From the NCBI RefSeq assembly GCF_000309385.1, contig NZ_JH976537.1, positions 5,097,938-5,161,937 on the forward strand: DNA of 64,000 nucleotides, read 5' to 3'. The translations under genes and the position numbers were made by a program. Below, in pieces: positions 62,546 to 64,000 of the stretch. The stretch comes from Nodosilinea nodulosa PCC 7104. Lineage in GTDB: Bacteria > Cyanobacteriota > Cyanobacteriia > Phormidesmidales > Phormidesmidaceae. Under the pieces are notes generated by a model that was given only the letters and a program-made list of their open reading frames with translations, did not search any database and was not told where the DNA came from. Each line of letters starts with the position of its first letter. The stretch's first letter is position 1.

Positions 62546-64000
62546 TTGCTTCACTTAATATTGCCGCTCAATCCAGTGCCAAAGCTCCCTTTCTACCGAC
62601 CCTTGAGCCGTTTGCTCCGGCCCTTTTCCCTCAGCACGGTGCTACTAGCGGTATTCGTGCTGCAAATTATCTGCCTGGTTGGGCTACTGGGGTTTTTAAG
62701 CTTTTATTTGGGCAACTGGGCGGTGGCGTTGCTGAGCCTGGGGGCGATCGGCAGTTCTATGGTGGTGGGGCTTGCGGTAGTCAACCGAGTGTTACAGCCC
62801 ATTGCCCAGCTGCGCCAGGCGATTCAGGCGACAGCCCTGGGCAATTGGCAAACGCCTTTGCCCATCGAAAGCATGGATGAACTGGGTCAACTGGCGTGGG
62901 CCTTTAACGCCATGGCGGCCAAGCTGCAAGATTCCTTTGCGGAGCTAGAGCACCTCAACCAGGAGCTTCAGCACCTGAATCGGGAAATGCAGTACAGCGA
63001 ACGGCGCTGGCGGCAGTTTTTAGACGGTATTCCGCTGGGGATTGCAGTGTACGATCGCGACGGCAAAATGGTTTTTGCCAGCCAGCAGGCCCGCGTGCTG
63101 CTCTGCCTCGAAGATATGCCTTCGGTGCCTTCGCTGAGTCTGGAAGACACCTGCATCGCCTATCGGGCCAGCACGGGTGAGCGCTACCCCACTAGAGATC
63201 TACCCATTGCCCAGGCTCTGCGAGGGCAGCCCGGCTGGGCCGATGACCTTGAGCTGCGCCCGGGCAATCAGTCGGTTCCGATCGAAATGGCCACCACGCC
63301 CATTTTTGATCAGGCGGGGCGGGTGGAGTATGCGATCGCGGCCTTTCAGGACATCACGACCCGCAAACAGGCCCAAACCCTGCTGGCCGACTACAGCCAA
63401 ACCCTAGAGCGCCAGGTGGCCGATCGCACCGCTGCCCTGCGCCAGGCCGAGGCCACCCAGCGCATCATTCTAGAGGCCATTCCCGACCTGCTGGCGCAGT
63501 ATTCGGGCGATGGAGTCTGCCTAGATGTGATGAATGCTGGGGCGGTGAGCCTCATCACTACGCCCAAAGAGCAAATTGGCAAGCCCCTAAATGAGGTGCT
63601 GCCTGCCGAGATGGCTGCCGAGCGCATGCACTATATTCGCCTGGCGCTGCAAACCGGCCAGCCCCAGGTCTACGAATACCATTTTCGCACCGCCAGCGGC
63701 TGGCACTACGAAGAAGCCCGAATTGTTGCCAGCGGCCCCAATCAGGTGCTGGCGATCGTGCGCGACATCACGGAGCGCAAGCAGGCCGAGGCTGAAATCG
63801 CTCGCCAGCGTCAGTTTCTGCAAAACGTGATTGACAGCATCCCGAGCATTATTGTGGTCAAGGACCGCGAAGACCGTGTGCAAATGGCCAACCGCGCCAG
63901 TGCCGCCCTCCACGGCATCACCCCCGCCGATATGGTGGGCAAGGTAGATACCGATTTCAATCCCAATATTTCTGTCTTTGAGACCAGTCAGCAGCGCCGC
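62546..64000 (+). CDS. Membrane sensor protein with HAMP and PAS domains (cut by window end)
   Basis: About 485 residues without a stop. Two hydrophobic segments (about 30-55 and 60-80) are followed by HAMP (LQPIAQLRQAIQATALGNWQTPL, then DELGQLAWAFNAMAAKLQDSF), a coiled coil (about 130-155) and three PAS-type domains, each preceded by a RQFLDGIP, RIILEAIP or FLQNVIDSIP entry and with FQDITTRKQAQ and VRDITERKQAE ends. The start is uncertain: TTG 62546 has GGTAGGG 4 nt upstream, with TTG 62561 and GTG 62576 as alternatives. A histidine-kinase or GGDEF output is expected beyond the edge. Confidence 0.82.
   Translation, partial: MLHLILPLNPVPKLPFYRPLSRLLRPFSLSTVLLAVFVLQIICLVGLLGFLSFYLGNWAVALLSLGAIGSSMVVGLAVVNRVLQPIAQLRQAIQATALGNWQTPLPIESMDELGQLAWAFNAMAAKLQDSFAELEHLNQELQHLNREMQYSERRWRQFLDGIPLGIAVYDRDGKMVFASQQARVLLCLEDMPSVPSLSLEDTCIAYRASTGERYPTRDLPIAQALRGQPGWADDLELRPGNQSVPIEMATTPIFDQAGRVEYAIAAFQDITTRKQAQTLLADYSQTLERQVADRTAALRQAEATQRIILEAIPDLLAQYSGDGVCLDVMNAGAVSLITTPKEQIGKPLNEVLPAEMAAERMHYIRLALQTGQPQVYEYHFRTASGWHYEEARIVASGPNQVLAIVRDITERKQAEAEIARQRQFLQNVIDSIPSIIVVKDREDRVQMANRASAALHGITPADMVGKVDTDFNPNISVFETSQQRR

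Overview
The window is chromosomal DNA of a high-GC cyanobacterium. The evidence is dense HIP1 octamers (GCGATCGC) throughout and a set of cyanobacterial genes: rpaA, a ycf37-like gene, an ftn2/ARC6-like gene, the DUF3038/DUF4335 pair, a cyanobacterial-type thiE, a PucC-family carrier, a PSI-accumulation-factor-like protein and hpnH. Gene order and codon use suggest a Leptolyngbya/Nodosilinea-like lineage, but that is inference. No complete insertion sequence, prophage or CRISPR array is visible. Most of the window is core metabolism with a few accessory islands.

Layout. 1-3.1 kb (minus): a cut-off nucleoside/sugar-type ABC ATPase, cobD and HU in one run, then hemF. 3.5-10.6 kb: an SRPBCC protein, a DUF3592 membrane protein with a fresh internal duplication, mrp-rodA, a CoaT-like metal P-type ATPase behind a MerR-type operator, and a squalene/phytoene-synthase-like enzyme. 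10.5-13.2 kb (minus): hpnH translationally coupled to a PvdE/SyrD-type ABC exporter, facing the squalene-synthase-like gene, so a candidate hopanoid locus. 13.9-21.3 kb: a secreted protein of unknown function, cbiT, a thioesterase, a DUF1517 protein, thiE-thiS, a small membrane protein, a ycf37-like gene, an amino-acid-type binding protein, rpmI-rplT and tRNA-Asn. 21.6-24 kb: rpaA, a 13-bp tandem repeat array, and an overlapping STAS-like/PIN pair that looks like an undescribed two-gene module.

24-31.6 kb (minus) is a long same-strand block: ftn2/arc6, DUF3038, DUF4335, an OmpA-like protein, fmt and a queuosine-precursor transporter. 32.4-41.1 kb (plus) holds pdhA, pdhB, secD, secF, a small membrane protein, sat and a caspase-like protein lacking the catalytic dyad. 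41.3-50.4 kb holds a ZIP-like membrane protein with an inserted cyclic-nucleotide-binding domain, a cellulose synthase, DUF7219 and SLOG proteins, a 106-bp MITE-like inverted repeat, a DUF1400 hydrolase and a pentapeptide-repeat protein. 51-61 kb holds secreted and lipoprotein genes, ychF, an aldo/keto reductase facing an AraC regulator, and a PucC-family carrier coupled to an inositol-monophosphatase-family gene. 61.2-64 kb has pstB behind a PHO box and the start of a HAMP/PAS sensor protein cut by the window end.

The most interesting leads are the hpnH-exporter coupling, the STAS-PIN operon, the cNMP-gated ZIP-like protein, the MerR-type operator without its regulator nearby, the perfect 105-bp duplication in the DUF3592 gene, and the MITE with a 34-bp perfect palindrome at its centre.
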